A stretch of 64,000 nt of DNA from Candidatus Galacturonatibacter soehngenii (GCF_008830185.1 NZ_WAGX01000007.1:1-64000), one strand, 5' to 3'; positions 39,678-48,955 are shown, numbered from the stretch's first letter. A program made the numbers and translations. Notes: a model not told the origin generated them from the letters alone.

Positions 39678-41444
39678 TTATGCATTCGTTTCTAATACTT
39701 TATTATAGAAATTATCAATATCTTTTTTATATTGATCAAATTTCTCAAGTTCGTGATTGGCTACATCGTATTTAATAGCGATTACTCGCTCAAATATATT
39801 ATTTTCTTTTAAGATAGACATAGGCATTCCCATGGTAACCAAAGCTTTTGACTTAGAATATAAGTATAAAATGACTTCCATCATCTTGCATTGCTTTTCC
39901 ATTGGTACACAAGTGTCTTCAGCATGAAATGCATTTTGTTGTAAGAATCCTAATCGAATTACTTTTGCAATTTCAAGAACAAGCTTTTGCTCATCAGGAA
40001 GTACATCGCTGCCAATCAACTTAACAATTTCCATTAAGCTACTTTCTTGATTGAGTAATGCAAGTAATTGATTTCGATAATCGACAAAATTAGTTGATAC
40101 ATTATCTTTATACCAAGGAGCTAAGTCACCTAAATACTCACTATAGCTGGTTAACCAGTGAATAGCAGGGAAATGTCTTGCATATGCTAAGGATTTATCA
40201 AGTCCCCAGAAACATCTTACAAAACGTTTTGTATTTTGTGTAACTGGTTCTGAAAAATCTCCACCTTGAGGAGATACTGCTCCGATAATAGATACAGAAC
40301 CTTCTGTACCGTTTAAATTTTCCATCATTCCTGCTCTCTCATAAAAAGCAGATAATCTGGAAGCAAGGTATGCAGGAAAGCCTTCTTCCGCAGGCATTTC
40401 TTCCAAACGTCCAGATAATTCACGAAGTGCCTCTGCCCAACGTGAGGTTGAATCAGCCATAATGGCTACGTCATAACCCATATCACGATAATATTCCGCT
40501 AAAGTGATACCCGTATAGATACTTGCTTCACGAGCAGCAACTGGCATGTTAGACGTATTAGCAATCAAGGTAGTTCGATCCATCAAAGGATTACCAGACT
40601 TTGGATCTACCAATTCAGAGAAGTCTTCCAAAACTTGTGTCATTTCATTACCACGCTCGCCGCAACCAATATAAATAATAATATCAGCATCTGACCATTT
40701 TGCGATTTGATGTTGTGTCATTGTTTTTCCTGTACCAAATCCACCTGGAATAGCAGCGGTTCCGCCTTTTGCAATTGGAAATAGAGTATCAAGAATTCTT
40801 TGTCCCGTCACCAGTGGTTTGGCAGCAGGGTATCGCTTAAGTGTAGGTCTTGGAATACGAATTGGCCATTTTTGTGCTAAGCTTAGATTTAGTTCAGTAC
40901 CGTCTTCTAATTGAACCACGGCAATCGTATCTGTTATCGTATATTGACCGTCAGTTACGACACTTAAGATATGACCAGATACATTAGGAGGAACCATTGA
41001 TTTATGAGTAATTGCAGTTGTTTCTGGAACTTCTGCAATAATGGTTCCACCATTCACTTCCTGGCCAACACTTACGGTGATATGGACATCCCAAAGCTTC
41101 GTAGTATCAAGTGAATCAACACTTACCCCTCGATTGATGTATGCCCCTCCTTCTTTTGCAATTTCACCAAGTGGCCGTTCAATTCCATCAAATATATTAT
41201 TAAGGATACCAGGTCCAAGTGTAACAGAGATTGCATCACCTGTTGCAGTGACTTCTTCACCTGGCTTAATACCAGTTGTTTCTTCAAATACCTGTATTGT
41301 AGTGGTATCTTTTGTAAGATTGATTACCTCTCCAACTAGTTTTTCCTTACCAACATAGACCATTTCAGACATCTTAAAGCCTGTATTACCTCGAAGGTAT
41401 ACGACTGGTCCGTTTATACCATAAATAATTCCAGTTTTAGTCAT
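39678..41444 (-). CDS. atpA: V/A-type ATP synthase subunit A, catalytic
   Basis: This catalytic subunit has 588 residues from the ATG at 41444, which follows GGAGG and begins MTKTGIIYGINGPVV. The longer frame from 41513 has no site. The insert region characteristic of A subunits is present, Walker A is GGFGTGKTMTQ, Walker B follows near ADSTSRWAEALRE. Its first 8 bases overlap the subunit E gene end. ATP synthesis or pumping of H+ or Na+ cannot be told from this gene. Confidence 0.97.
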   Translation of the reverse strand: MTKTGIIYGINGPVVYLRGNTGFKMSEMVYVGKEKLVGEVINLTKDTTTIQVFEETTGIKPGEEVTATGDAISVTLGPGILNNIFDGIERPLGEIAKEGGAYINRGVSVDSLDTTKLWDVHITVSVGQEVNGGTIIAEVPETTAITHKSMVPPNVSGHILSVVTDGQYTITDTIAVVQLEDGTELNLSLAQKWPIRIPRPTLKRYPAAKPLVTGQRILDTLFPIAKGGTAAIPGGFGTGKTMTQHQIAKWSDADIIIYIGCGERGNEMTQVLEDFSELVDPKSGNPLMDRTTLIANTSNMPVAAREASIYTGITLAEYYRDMGYDVAIMADSTSRWAEALRELSGRLEEMPAEEGFPAYLASRLSAFYERAGMMENLNGTEGSVSIIGAVSPQGGDFSEPVTQNTKRFVRCFWGLDKSLAYARHFPAIHWLTSYSEYLGDLAPWYKDNVSTNFVDYRNQLLALLNQESSLMEIVKLIGSDVLPDEQKLVLEIAKVIRLGFLQQNAFHAEDTCVPMEKQCKMMEVILYLYSKSKALVTMGMPMSILKENNIFERVIAIKYDVANHELEKFDQYKKDIDNFYNKVLETNA

Positions 41445-42033
41445 TGGAGATACCTCCGTTAAAAATAAAATTTGCTTTCGCTTCTGCAAGTTTCGTTTCG
41501 AAAGAGTTATCAATCAAAATATTTCTTGCAGGAATTGTAGCTCTGGTGCCTCCAATAAAGGAATATTCACTAATAGTAAGAGAAGAATTAGTAGCAACCT
41601 CCAAACTGGTTTTTTTGGAGGAGTCTGCTGGATCGATGTATATAATAATTTCTTGATCCTTTGCAAACTTTTTAGCAGCATTTATTTGTGAAATCAATAA
41701 CTGATTATACTCAGCAGACTCCATAAATTTACAAAGTAAATCCTTTACTTCAACAAAAAGTTTTTCCTTTAATTCTTCTTGTTTTCTTGTGATTTTTCTC
41801 TTTATATGAAGGTGTTGTTTTGATACTTCTTTATTTCTTTCTTGCTTCAATCGTTCTGTTTCTGTATTAATTTCTAACTGAGCCTGGCGAAGCTTTTTTT
41901 CTTTGTGTTCTTCAAATATTTTATCCATTGATGCATGGTAATCATCTAACATTTGATTACTTTTTTCTCTTGCATCTTGCATTGTAAACTCTTGAAAATG
42001 TTGTAATTTTTCTTCTAATGTCAATAGTTTCAC
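41437..42033 (-). CDS. atpE: V/A-type ATP synthase subunit E
   Basis: This 198-residue peripheral stalk subunit is a long charged helix (about 1-115) followed by a globular end with FIGGTRATIPARNILIDNSFETKL. It couples the head to the membrane part together with G/H. GTG at 42033 is the listed start; TTG at 42024, better spaced to AGGTGA, would remove three residues. It overlaps atpA by 8 bases, consistent with coupled translation. Confidence 0.9.
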   Translation of the reverse strand: MKLLTLEEKLQHFQEFTMQDAREKSNQMLDDYHASMDKIFEEHKEKKLRQAQLEINTETERLKQERNKEVSKQHLHIKRKITRKQEELKEKLFVEVKDLLCKFMESAEYNQLLISQINAAKKFAKDQEIIIYIDPADSSKKTSLEVATNSSLTISEYSFIGGTRATIPARNILIDNSFETKLAEAKANFIFNGGISND

Positions 42034-42043
42034 CTATCTTTCT

Positions 42044-42352
42044 TTAAAGCTTTAAGCCAATGGCTTCATTTACATAGGATGTGATAAAGTCTGGCTTACG
42101 GCCGGTTCCGTGTCTATCAGGAATTTCAACAATAAGTGGAAGTTTTCGATTCAACTTAACGTCGTCGATTATATCTGGAAATTCTCGGCCGAATTTCTCT
42201 GTTAGTAATACAATACCAATTGATTTATCGGCCAATACCTTTTCTAATTCAGTTTTTAACTCGTTTTTTTCATGAACAATTGCACCTTCAACACCTGCAA
42301 GTCTCATTCCTGTATAGGTATCAACATTATCACTAATCAGATATATTTTCAT
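42044..42352 (-). CDS. atpF: V/A-type ATP synthase subunit F
   Basis: This 102-residue rotor subunit binds D in the central shaft. The segments SDNVDTYTGMRLAGVEG and IGIVLLTEKFGREFPDII match the family. Only 2 bases separate it from the preceding proteolipid gene, so translation is probably coupled. Confidence 0.93.
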   Translation of the reverse strand: MKIYLISDNVDTYTGMRLAGVEGAIVHEKNELKTELEKVLADKSIGIVLLTEKFGREFPDIIDDVKLNRKLPLIVEIPDRHGTGRKPDFITSYVNEAIGLKL

Positions 42353-42354
42353 AA

Positions 42355-42783
42355 TTAAGCTAACTTTCCTAAAATCATAATAGAAACAATAAGTCCGTAT
42401 AGAGCAACACCTTCTGCAAGGGCAACGAAGATAAGTGATTTACCAAGGATACTTGAATCCTCACTAATTGCTCCTAAAGCGGCACTTGCGGCACTTGCAA
42501 CGGCGATACCGGCACCAACGCAAGATAAACCAGTTGATAAAGCAGCAGCAATGTAACCCAAACCATAAGAAGAGTTGGCAACGGCGCTTGTAGCCTCAGC
42601 CGCCTGTGCATTTCCACCAAATAGTAAAATGTTTGCAAGTATCAATGTTCCAAAGAAAAAGAATACATTAATGCTTAAAGAGGTTTTAAAACGACCTCTA
42701 TTTTTTTCACCAATTAAATAAGCTCCAAATGGAATGATAATGCTAAGTATAAGTGCAACTACTAAAATAATTTTTGTCAACAT
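42355..42783 (-). CDS. atpK: V/A-type ATP synthase subunit K (proteolipid c-ring)
   Basis: This 142-residue protein has four helices (about 4-22, 38-55, 72-100, 115-140). The last helix holds the ion-binding glutamate E124 in ALAEGVALYG. The glycine-rich GLSCVGAGIAVASAASAALGAI packs the ring. Ring specificity, H+ or Na+, cannot be settled; no clear extra Na+ ligand set was recognised. Confidence 0.93.
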   Translation of the reverse strand: MLTKIILVVALILSIIIPFGAYLIGEKNRGRFKTSLSINVFFFFGTLILANILLFGGNAQAAEATSAVANSSYGLGYIAAALSTGLSCVGAGIAVASAASAALGAISEDSSILGKSLIFVALAEGVALYGLIVSIMILGKLA

Positions 42784-42819
42784 AATGTGACCTCCTCTTT
42801 CAATAAATTCTATCTGTAA

Positions 42820-44751
42820 TTATTGTTTTTGCTTGGTATAAGGAACAAATTCTCTTCCGCTTCCCGAAAAGAAACGGCTAAACATTTCATAGTATTCAAG
42901 ACGAAGTACGTGAATACCAACAATAAGTCCTTCCATACCAAGTACAACCAGATTACCAATAATAAATATAAGCCAGTTAGGTGATCCTCCATTTTCAGCT
43001 CCTGAAAGCGTCATTACAACCTCCATCATACCAGCATGACTTAGTGCAAATGCACCGATACGAACAAAAGAAATTGTGTTCGTCATATAACTTAATACAA
43101 CTTCGAAAAGTTCAAATAAAGTTTGAACCAAGAACATTCCCACTTCTTTTGGCATAGCTTCTGCCTTTTTTTCTATCAGAGCGGTTAAAGGTTCTTTAAA
43201 AGCAATGAGTAGAAGTGGTATACCAAACATGACAAACAGTATAATACCTCCAGGTAATGTATTACCAGTCATAATTAAGATGGCTGACAAAACAATAGAA
43301 CCATAAAAAATAAGTCCAGCAACGCCATTGGTATCAAAAAAGATTTTCTCTAAATTCTTTTGCTTTATTCCGTTGTATATATTAATTAACATTGATACAA
43401 GAATCAATCCCATACCAAATGCAACAGCTAATACCAATACGGTATTTAATGTCCCCATAACAGGCAATGTAATATATGTTTTCATAGGGTGAAGCCATAA
43501 GGCAGGTATTATATCTTCAAATCCAAATAAGCTACCATATAAGAATCCAAAAATAGTTGAAAATATACCAGCCATGGAGACAATTGCCGCAATGTCGAGC
43601 TTTTTGTACTTGTAGAGTAAGGCTCCTGCTATAAAGAGTACAAGTCCTTGCCCGGCATCTCCAAACATACAACCAAATATAATGGTATACGTTATAGCTA
43701 AAAATATGGTAGGATCAAATTCGTTATAAGCGGGTAGTCCATACATACGAAGAAACATTTCAAAAGGCTTAAATATTTTTGGATTGTCAAGCTTCGTAGG
43801 AGGACTACTAAAAATATTATTATGGTCATCTTCAATGATGCAAAATACATTTTCGTCATCTGAAATATCTTTTTCAAAGGAAATTGCATCTTTTTCTGTC
43901 ATCCAGCCACATATGATATAAAAAACAGGGTTCTCATTTTTGGTACAGGCTGCAAGTTTACGTATATCGAAATTTCTTGACAGTTTTTTTAATTTTTCAC
44001 TGGCAGCATAAATAATTTCTTTTGACGAATCAATTTCTTTTGAAATTTCTTCATTGATAGAGGAAATTTCTTGTTTCACTTCATTTATATCAAGTTCTAA
44101 TTTGTCGTAAGCTTGCTGTGGTGTTCCATGATACCCGTCAGGAATATACAGTCGCTCAAAATGCATCGAGGTATAGATAGCATCAATTTTTTCTTTTTGA
44201 GAGGCAGGTAAAAAATAAATCCCCCATACATAACTTTCATCCGAATAACATTTATAAAATATAGTATCAAAATTGGAATAGACATAACGTTCTAGTTTTG
44301 CAAAATACTCTTTTGAGATTTTTCCAAACCGATATTTTATAAACTGAAAGCTAAGTATTTTTTCTAAATCATAATTTAAACCAATAAAAGGTTCAATTTT
44401 GTGTAACAACTCAAGATACTTTGCCTTTTTATCTTCAAGTTTTTGCCTTTTCTCTTTTAAATCATTCACTGTTAGGTCTAGTGAGTGAATGACTTTTACA
44501 GCCTCTTCAAGTGATACCTTTGCAGGTTCGATTGCTTCTTTTTTTTGAATCAGACCAAGATATTCGTTAGCCTTGGTCAAAAGAGATTTATATGGATTTA
44601 ATTCCACGTAAGGCCTTAATTCATTTACCGTTTTTAATTCGGATAGAGTATTTTCGAGCTGAATTTCATATTTTGATAAATACTTTTCAGCTACACGATC
44701 AATATCAGATTTAGGACCAGTAATACTTAAGAATTTCATTTTTACAATCAC
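42820..44751 (-). CDS. atpI: V/A-type ATP synthase subunit I (a-type)
   Basis: This 643-residue stator subunit has a cytoplasmic coiled half (about 1-340) and a membrane half of about seven to eight helices. The membrane half includes GCMFGDAGQGLVLFI and the conserved LSHAGMMEVVMTLS near residue 567, where the essential arginine (VRIGAFALSHAG) lies. GTG at 44751 is used because AGGGGGTGA precedes it; an ATG at 44739 is less well spaced. It mediates ion passage against the K ring. Confidence 0.95.
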   Translation of the reverse strand: MIVKMKFLSITGPKSDIDRVAEKYLSKYEIQLENTLSELKTVNELRPYVELNPYKSLLTKANEYLGLIQKKEAIEPAKVSLEEAVKVIHSLDLTVNDLKEKRQKLEDKKAKYLELLHKIEPFIGLNYDLEKILSFQFIKYRFGKISKEYFAKLERYVYSNFDTIFYKCYSDESYVWGIYFLPASQKEKIDAIYTSMHFERLYIPDGYHGTPQQAYDKLELDINEVKQEISSINEEISKEIDSSKEIIYAASEKLKKLSRNFDIRKLAACTKNENPVFYIICGWMTEKDAISFEKDISDDENVFCIIEDDHNNIFSSPPTKLDNPKIFKPFEMFLRMYGLPAYNEFDPTIFLAITYTIIFGCMFGDAGQGLVLFIAGALLYKYKKLDIAAIVSMAGIFSTIFGFLYGSLFGFEDIIPALWLHPMKTYITLPVMGTLNTVLVLAVAFGMGLILVSMLINIYNGIKQKNLEKIFFDTNGVAGLIFYGSIVLSAILIMTGNTLPGGIILFVMFGIPLLLIAFKEPLTALIEKKAEAMPKEVGMFLVQTLFELFEVVLSYMTNTISFVRIGAFALSHAGMMEVVMTLSGAENGGSPNWLIFIIGNLVVLGMEGLIVGIHVLRLEYYEMFSRFFSGSGREFVPYTKQKQ

Positions 44752-44767
44752 AGTTTCACCCCCTGAA

Positions 44768-45811
44768 TTAGTTTGTAATATATTTTAAGGTTTCATTTGA
44801 ATCCAAACCATAACGAATACATTCTAGAGCGGTTGTTATACGATTTACCTCATGATCCTTTCTCGTTAAGTACATGTTAATCGTTGCAACTGAATAAGGA
44901 TTCATTTTTGCGCTGGTTTGATTAATCTTATCTAATAATCTATTATAGATATGTTCAAGGCTTTCGCCTGTTAAAACCTCAGGTAATAATATCTTTGCAT
45001 AGTATGTGCCTGACAAATTAAGATTAAAGTCCTCAATACTAGCAGATTCAACAAGACGTATTAAGTCATGTTTTTTTAGTTTATAAGAAATTGGTATCAA
45101 TAAAGCATAAATATCAGCCGATGACATACGGTAATATTTTTTAGAACGGTAAATCCATTGGAGATTTAACATGTCAATTTTACTACCAAATGAGGCTGAT
45201 AAGCTTTTAAGTTCCTTACCTTTCAAAATTTCCTGGCTCGATTTCCAGATTTGAGAAAAATAGTATAAATCTAAGGTCATCTCATAATCGAAAAGGGTCG
45301 GGTTTGCAATATTTAATAGTTTTGATAAGGGTTTATAATACTCAGTACCTTTTAAGCAAGCGATAAATTCTTCAATCGTGTGAGCGGCAAATAACTGATC
45401 CATGTCAATGGATGAATAATGTTCTAAGAATTGTTTTACAATATCCTTGTGCGGAACATCAATACCACCGCTTAAAACTGCACGCATACAAGTCTTTAAA
45501 AGAGAAGCTTCGTAACGCATAAAATACAAATGCAAGAATTTTCGCTGCTTTGGGTTTGAAAATTTATAAATCTTAGTAAAGTCTTTGTATAAAGATAGGT
45601 GAATCAAGCGTTCGATTTGGCCTCGATGCAACCTAGATTCATCTAGATCAGAGAATAATTCTTTATAGGCAGGCTTATTCTTTAGGAAGGATGCAGCTTC
45701 ATTTACACTTCTAAATGACACAAGCTCTTTGTAATCATTTTCAGTCAGAAGTTTCCCTTCCATTGCTCGAATCTTAGCAGTAATACCGCTATATGCCAAT
45801 AAGTTACTCAT
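44768..45811 (-). CDS. atpC: V/A-type ATP synthase subunit C
   Basis: This 347-residue subunit caps the rotor ring and joins shaft to ring (V-type d/C subunit). It is helix-rich and has the family's FLKNKPAYKELF and YYFSQIWK segments. It begins with the good site GTAAGGGAG. It lies between the G/H-like gene (4-base gap) and subunit I. Confidence 0.92.
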   Translation of the reverse strand: MSNLLAYSGITAKIRAMEGKLLTENDYKELVSFRSVNEAASFLKNKPAYKELFSDLDESRLHRGQIERLIHLSLYKDFTKIYKFSNPKQRKFLHLYFMRYEASLLKTCMRAVLSGGIDVPHKDIVKQFLEHYSSIDMDQLFAAHTIEEFIACLKGTEYYKPLSKLLNIANPTLFDYEMTLDLYYFSQIWKSSQEILKGKELKSLSASFGSKIDMLNLQWIYRSKKYYRMSSADIYALLIPISYKLKKHDLIRLVESASIEDFNLNLSGTYYAKILLPEVLTGESLEHIYNRLLDKINQTSAKMNPYSVATINMYLTRKDHEVNRITTALECIRYGLDSNETLKYITN

Positions 45812-45815
45812 AAAA

Positions 45816-46127
45816 TCACTCCCTTACAATCATTTTAAAGATGTTATTTGCTAAAACAGAATGATTTTTATTATATTCATCTTCTAAGGCATCCAAGGTC
45901 TTTTGCGTACAAAGTTTTAATTCACTAAGTTCTTGTTCCGTTTCATCTTGGAGTCTTTTTGTTAATTCAGATAGGGTATTTGCTGTTTCAGTATCTACTT
46001 TTTTATCAAACTCAATGATTTTTAAATCCATCTTATCAGAAATTTCTTTCTTCTTTGCAGTTGCATTCTCCATAATGGCAACTGCAGCTGATTCAATTTC
46101 TGATAGTTTATTAACTACCTTTTCCAT
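45816..46127 (-). CDS. V/A-type ATP synthase subunit G/H-like (peripheral stalk)
   Basis: This 103-residue protein is almost wholly charged coiled coil, with alternating K/E/D and A residues, and is first in the operon. In related anaerobes the first small coiled-coil protein pairs with subunit E in the peripheral stalk. Sequence conservation in this family is low, so the name rests on position and shape. It follows AGGAGGATAG. Confidence 0.75.
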   Translation of the reverse strand: MEKVVNKLSEIESAAVAIMENATAKKKEISDKMDLKIIEFDKKVDTETANTLSELTKRLQDETEQELSELKLCTQKTLDALEDEYNKNHSVLANNIFKMIVRE

Positions 46128-46251
46128 AACTATCCTCCTAATTTTTATTTATAGTATAAAAAATATCCTTTTTTAAGGAAGGACCTACTTATATCCAAAA
46201 TATATTACTTCACCTATATGATTCATATATAGTATTGGTCACGTTAGCAGT

Positions 46252-46279
46252 ATAAATACTGTTAAAATTCAGTATTTAT
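46252..46279 (-). repeat. Inverted repeat in V-ATPase leader
   Basis: A 10-bp perfect inverted repeat with an 8-base loop. It lies about 30 bases inside the predicted ATPase transcript on the minus strand. No T-run follows; it may be an operator or RNA hairpin. Confidence 0.45.
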
Positions 46280-46308
46280 GCCTTGTAAGGATAAAATACC
46301 TGTCTATT

Positions 46309-46336
46309 ATCATACTCCTTTTTTTCATATTGTCTA
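46309..46336 (-). promoter_or_regulatory. V-ATPase operon promoter candidate
   Basis: On the minus strand, TAGACA (46336-46331), 16-base spacer, TATGAT (46314-46309). Both hexamers match 5 of 6. It would give an approximately 175-base leader before the first gene. Confidence 0.55.
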
Positions 46337-46456
46337 TAGTCAATATGACAAAAAAAACATATAAAAAATTGATTAATCTTTAAAAAAATCCTAAATTATT
46401 GTAGAATAAGTAAATGATAAAAATATAATAAAAATTATTAAATTATGAGGTTAAGT

Positions 46457-47095
46457 ATGAGATTAAGAAATGTAAAAGGATCAACAGAAACGATTGAAGA
46501 TAGTCAATATGTAGTAAAAAATCCAGAAACGAACAAAGGAAGATGGGAGCAAATATTTGGGAATCATAGCCCAATTCATATCGAAATAGGCATGGGGAAG
46601 GGAAAGTTTATTACAACATTAGCATATAATAACCCTGATATTAATTATATAGGAATTGAGAAATATTCAAGTGTCTTAGTAAGAGCGATTGATAAGGTAA
46701 AGGATATGGAGCTTCCTAACTTAAGGTTTATCCGAATGGATGCCGAAGAAATAGAGCAAGTATTTCAAAAAAATGAAATAGATAAAATTTTTCTAAACTT
46801 CTCTGACCCATGGCCAAAGGATAGACATGCAAAAAGAAGGTTAACCTCCAATGCTTTTTTTAATCGATATGATAAAATATTAAAAAAAGAAGGTAGCATT
46901 GAGTTTAAAACGGACAATAAATCTTTGTTTGATTTTTCAATGGAAGAAATTCCGAATGCGGGTTGGAACATAATAAGTCACACTTATGATTTGCACAAAG
47001 ATAAAGTGTTAAGTGAAGGCAATGTTATGACGGAATATGAAGAAAAATTTTCAAAGCAAGGTGTACCCATTAATAAATTAATTGCAAAAAGATAG
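46457..47095 (+). CDS. trmB: tRNA (guanine-N7)-methyltransferase TrmB
   Basis: This 212-residue SAM enzyme methylates G46 of tRNAs. The motif IEIGMGKGKFITTLA is near residue 36-50, followed by SDPWPKDRHAKRRL, typical of TrmB. I prefer the ATG at 46457 because GAGG sits 6 bases before it and it begins MRLRNVK; an ATG at 46445 overlaps the site region. Confidence 0.95.
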   Translation: MRLRNVKGSTETIEDSQYVVKNPETNKGRWEQIFGNHSPIHIEIGMGKGKFITTLAYNNPDINYIGIEKYSSVLVRAIDKVKDMELPNLRFIRMDAEEIEQVFQKNEIDKIFLNFSDPWPKDRHAKRRLTSNAFFNRYDKILKKEGSIEFKTDNKSLFDFSMEEIPNAGWNIISHTYDLHKDKVLSEGNVMTEYEEKFSKQGVPINKLIAKR

Positions 47096-47150
47096 TGTAA
47101 ATGAAATGATCTCTCACATATGATATTAAAAAAGGAGAGAGGTCTAAAGA

Positions 47151-47306
47151 ATGGCAGCCAGTAAGCAGTTTAAAAATAAAATTAATAAGCTTACATATGA
47201 TAAACCTATATTTAACACAAAAGTGATGCAGATAAAAAAATCTTTTGATGAAGTAAACAAAATAATTAATGGAAAATCATCAACGAGTAATAAAAAGGAT
47301 AAGTAA
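47151..47306 (+). CDS. Small lysine-rich protein (51 residues)
   Basis: The open frame starts MAASKQFKNKINKLTYDK and ends GKSSTSNKKDK. It is very basic, with no hydrophobic segment and no recognised domain. A site GAGAGG is 8 bases before the ATG. It lies 55 bases after trmB and ends before the terminator, so it may be in the trmB transcript. It could be a nucleic-acid-binding small protein or a chance frame. Confidence 0.5.
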   Translation: MAASKQFKNKINKLTYDKPIFNTKVMQIKKSFDEVNKIINGKSSTSNKKDK

Positions 47307-47329
47307 GTAGAACATTTGCAAAATATCAA

Positions 47330-47374
47330 AAAATAAAACAAGTCACTTAGGTTGATTGTGACTTGTTTTATTTT
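47330..47374. terminator. Bidirectional terminator after trmB region
   Basis: A 17-bp perfect stem (47330-47346 with 47358-47374), 11-base loop, with A and T tracts at the ends. It serves trmB and the converging transporter gene. Confidence 0.9.
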
Positions 47375-47375
47375 A

Positions 47376-48548
47376 TTAAGCATCAATTTCAATATTTTTT
47401 GATTTTAATTTTTTTTCTATAATTTGATTGGCTAAATAAGCTAAGACTGCCATCAATGGAACACCAAAAAACATACCAGCGACACCAGCAAAGCTTCCAC
47501 CTATCGTAATCGCGAAAATAATCCAAAGTGGTTTTAGTCCAGTTGAATTTCCTAAAATCTTAGGCCCCAAATATAACCCATCAAATTGTTGTAAAATAAA
47601 AATTAAAACAATAAATCCTAGAGACTTAAGAGGGCTAATTAAAAGCAAAATAAAGGTTCCTGGAACTGCACCAATAAACGGACCAAAATATGGTATCATA
47701 TTTGTAACACCAACGATAGCACTAATAATAAGAGGATATGGCATACGAAAAATACTCATTAGAATAAAGCAAATAATTCCAATAATAAGAGAATCAATTG
47801 ATTTGCCAATTATAAAGCCACTAAAAATTTTATTACATTCACTTAATGTTTTCATAAAAGTATTTGTAAAGCTGATAGGAAAAAATGCAAAAATAAAACG
47901 TTTAAAATTTTTCATTAATGTCTTTTTATCGGATAACATATAAATCGAAACAATAATTGCTATTACAATATTGAGTATCCAACGTATCACAGATAGACTT
48001 GTTGAATATATGAGGGGAATTGCATTCGTTGCAAAGTCTTTTATTGTTTCAGCAACATTTGGAAGAGCTTCATTTAATAATTCATTAATATAAACAAAAT
48101 CAATATTAGGATAATTGGTTTCTAAGTTATTTAAAAATTCGTAGATTTTATCATAAAATACTGGAATGGATTGAATTAAATCGGTCAAACTTTTAATTAG
48201 CTGAGGTATAATGTAAGAAAAACAAATATAAAATAATCCAATTACCAATAAATAAGAAAAAGCAAGGGATAGGTATTTTGTTTTCTTAGGGGATTTGATT
48301 TTCAATAGTTCTGTAAATAATTTCTTGTCAAAATATTTCATCAAGGGATTAATTAAATAAGCAATAAAAGCTCCTATTAAAAATGGAGATAGTGCATTTG
48401 TGTATTGTTTTAAAGTAAGAGAAACTTGCTCCCAGGACATAATTAATTTAACGATTACAGAACCAATAAGTATAACAAACAATGTGTAGATACAAATTGT
48501 AAAATACTTTTTATTGGATTCAAATTTGTTGTTTTTGATATCGTGCAT
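47376..48548 (-). CDS. AI-2E family (PerM/YdiK-type) membrane transporter
   Basis: This 390-residue protein has about eight helices. A membrane region near 150-200 is followed by the characteristic soluble-to-membrane segment PLIISAIVGVTNMIPYFGPFIGAVPG, a hallmark of the family. The name comes from E. coli TqsA; here, substrate and direction are unknown. Ribosome binding site GGGAGG supports the start. Confidence 0.88.
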   Translation of the reverse strand: MHDIKNNKFESNKKYFTICIYTLFVILIGSVIVKLIMSWEQVSLTLKQYTNALSPFLIGAFIAYLINPLMKYFDKKLFTELLKIKSPKKTKYLSLAFSYLLVIGLFYICFSYIIPQLIKSLTDLIQSIPVFYDKIYEFLNNLETNYPNIDFVYINELLNEALPNVAETIKDFATNAIPLIYSTSLSVIRWILNIVIAIIVSIYMLSDKKTLMKNFKRFIFAFFPISFTNTFMKTLSECNKIFSGFIIGKSIDSLIIGIICFILMSIFRMPYPLIISAIVGVTNMIPYFGPFIGAVPGTFILLLISPLKSLGFIVLIFILQQFDGLYLGPKILGNSTGLKPLWIIFAITIGGSFAGVAGMFFGVPLMAVLAYLANQIIEKKLKSKNIEIDA

Positions 48549-48695
48549 GAAATCCTCCCTTGATTTACTTTGTAAGGTTATAAACGCAATATATAGTAAA
48601 AAGTGACATATTTTATTATAGTTGTTTTGTAAGCAGGTTTCAAGGAAATAAAGTTATTTCTGTAAAAAAAAGGTTAAAAAATGTTAAAAAAGTAC

Positions 48696-48724
48696 TTGCA
48701 TTATTTAATATTATATAATATAAT
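48696..48724 (+). promoter_or_regulatory. tRNA-Lys promoter
   Basis: TTGCAT (48696-48701), 17-base spacer, TATAAT (48719-48724), about 40 bases before the tRNA. Confidence 0.65.
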
Positions 48725-48763
48725 TATTTTTGCGTTGTACAAGTCAACCAATATTAATTATAT

Positions 48764-48836
48764 GCGCTAATAGCTCAGTTGGTAGAGCACCTGACTCTTA
48801 ATCAGGGTGTCCCGGGTTCGAGTCCCTGTTGGCGCA
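48764..48836 (+). tRNA. tRNA-Lys (anticodon CTT)
   Basis: This 73-base cloverleaf has acceptor GCGCTAA/TTGGCGC, D-arm TAGCTCAGTTGGTAGAGC, anticodon loop CTCTTAA with CTT at 48797-48799, and T-arm CCGGGTTCGAGTCCC. It reads AAG. CCA is not encoded. Confidence 0.95.
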
Positions 48837-48955
48837 GTTAGAGCACTGTTTTTGAAGACGTAGAGCTTTGGGGGCGGTGTTTTTATTTTGCCCAAATTAA
48901 ATAAAACAAGATTTGGCGTTTTTCTATTTTAAATAAAATTATACTGAGTAAAAAT

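Larger units (their letters stand above)
46128..46456. other. Divergent regulatory region V-ATPase/trmB
   Basis: This gene-free 329-base AT-rich interval separates the leftward ATPase operon from the rightward trmB gene. It contains a minus-strand promoter candidate (46309-46336), a 7-bp inverted repeat CATATTG/CAATATG (46326-46332 with 46341-46347) overlapping the -35 side, and a 10-bp hairpin ATAAATACTG/CAGTATTTAT (46252-46261 with 46270-46279) in the expected ATPase leader. Confidence 0.6.

Noticed and set aside
41041-41358. 105-codon open frame opposite the V-ATPase A subunit
   Set aside because: Shadow frame of a strongly conserved gene; no separate ribosome site or domain.
47144-47392. 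82-codon minus-strand frame after trmB
   Set aside because: It spans the terminator and overlaps both the 51-residue gene and the end of the transporter gene; no ribosome site fits.
48837-48955. Possible non-coding RNA after tRNA-Lys
   Set aside because: The stretch shows no stable conserved fold that I can recognise; only the downstream terminator-like hairpin is clear.
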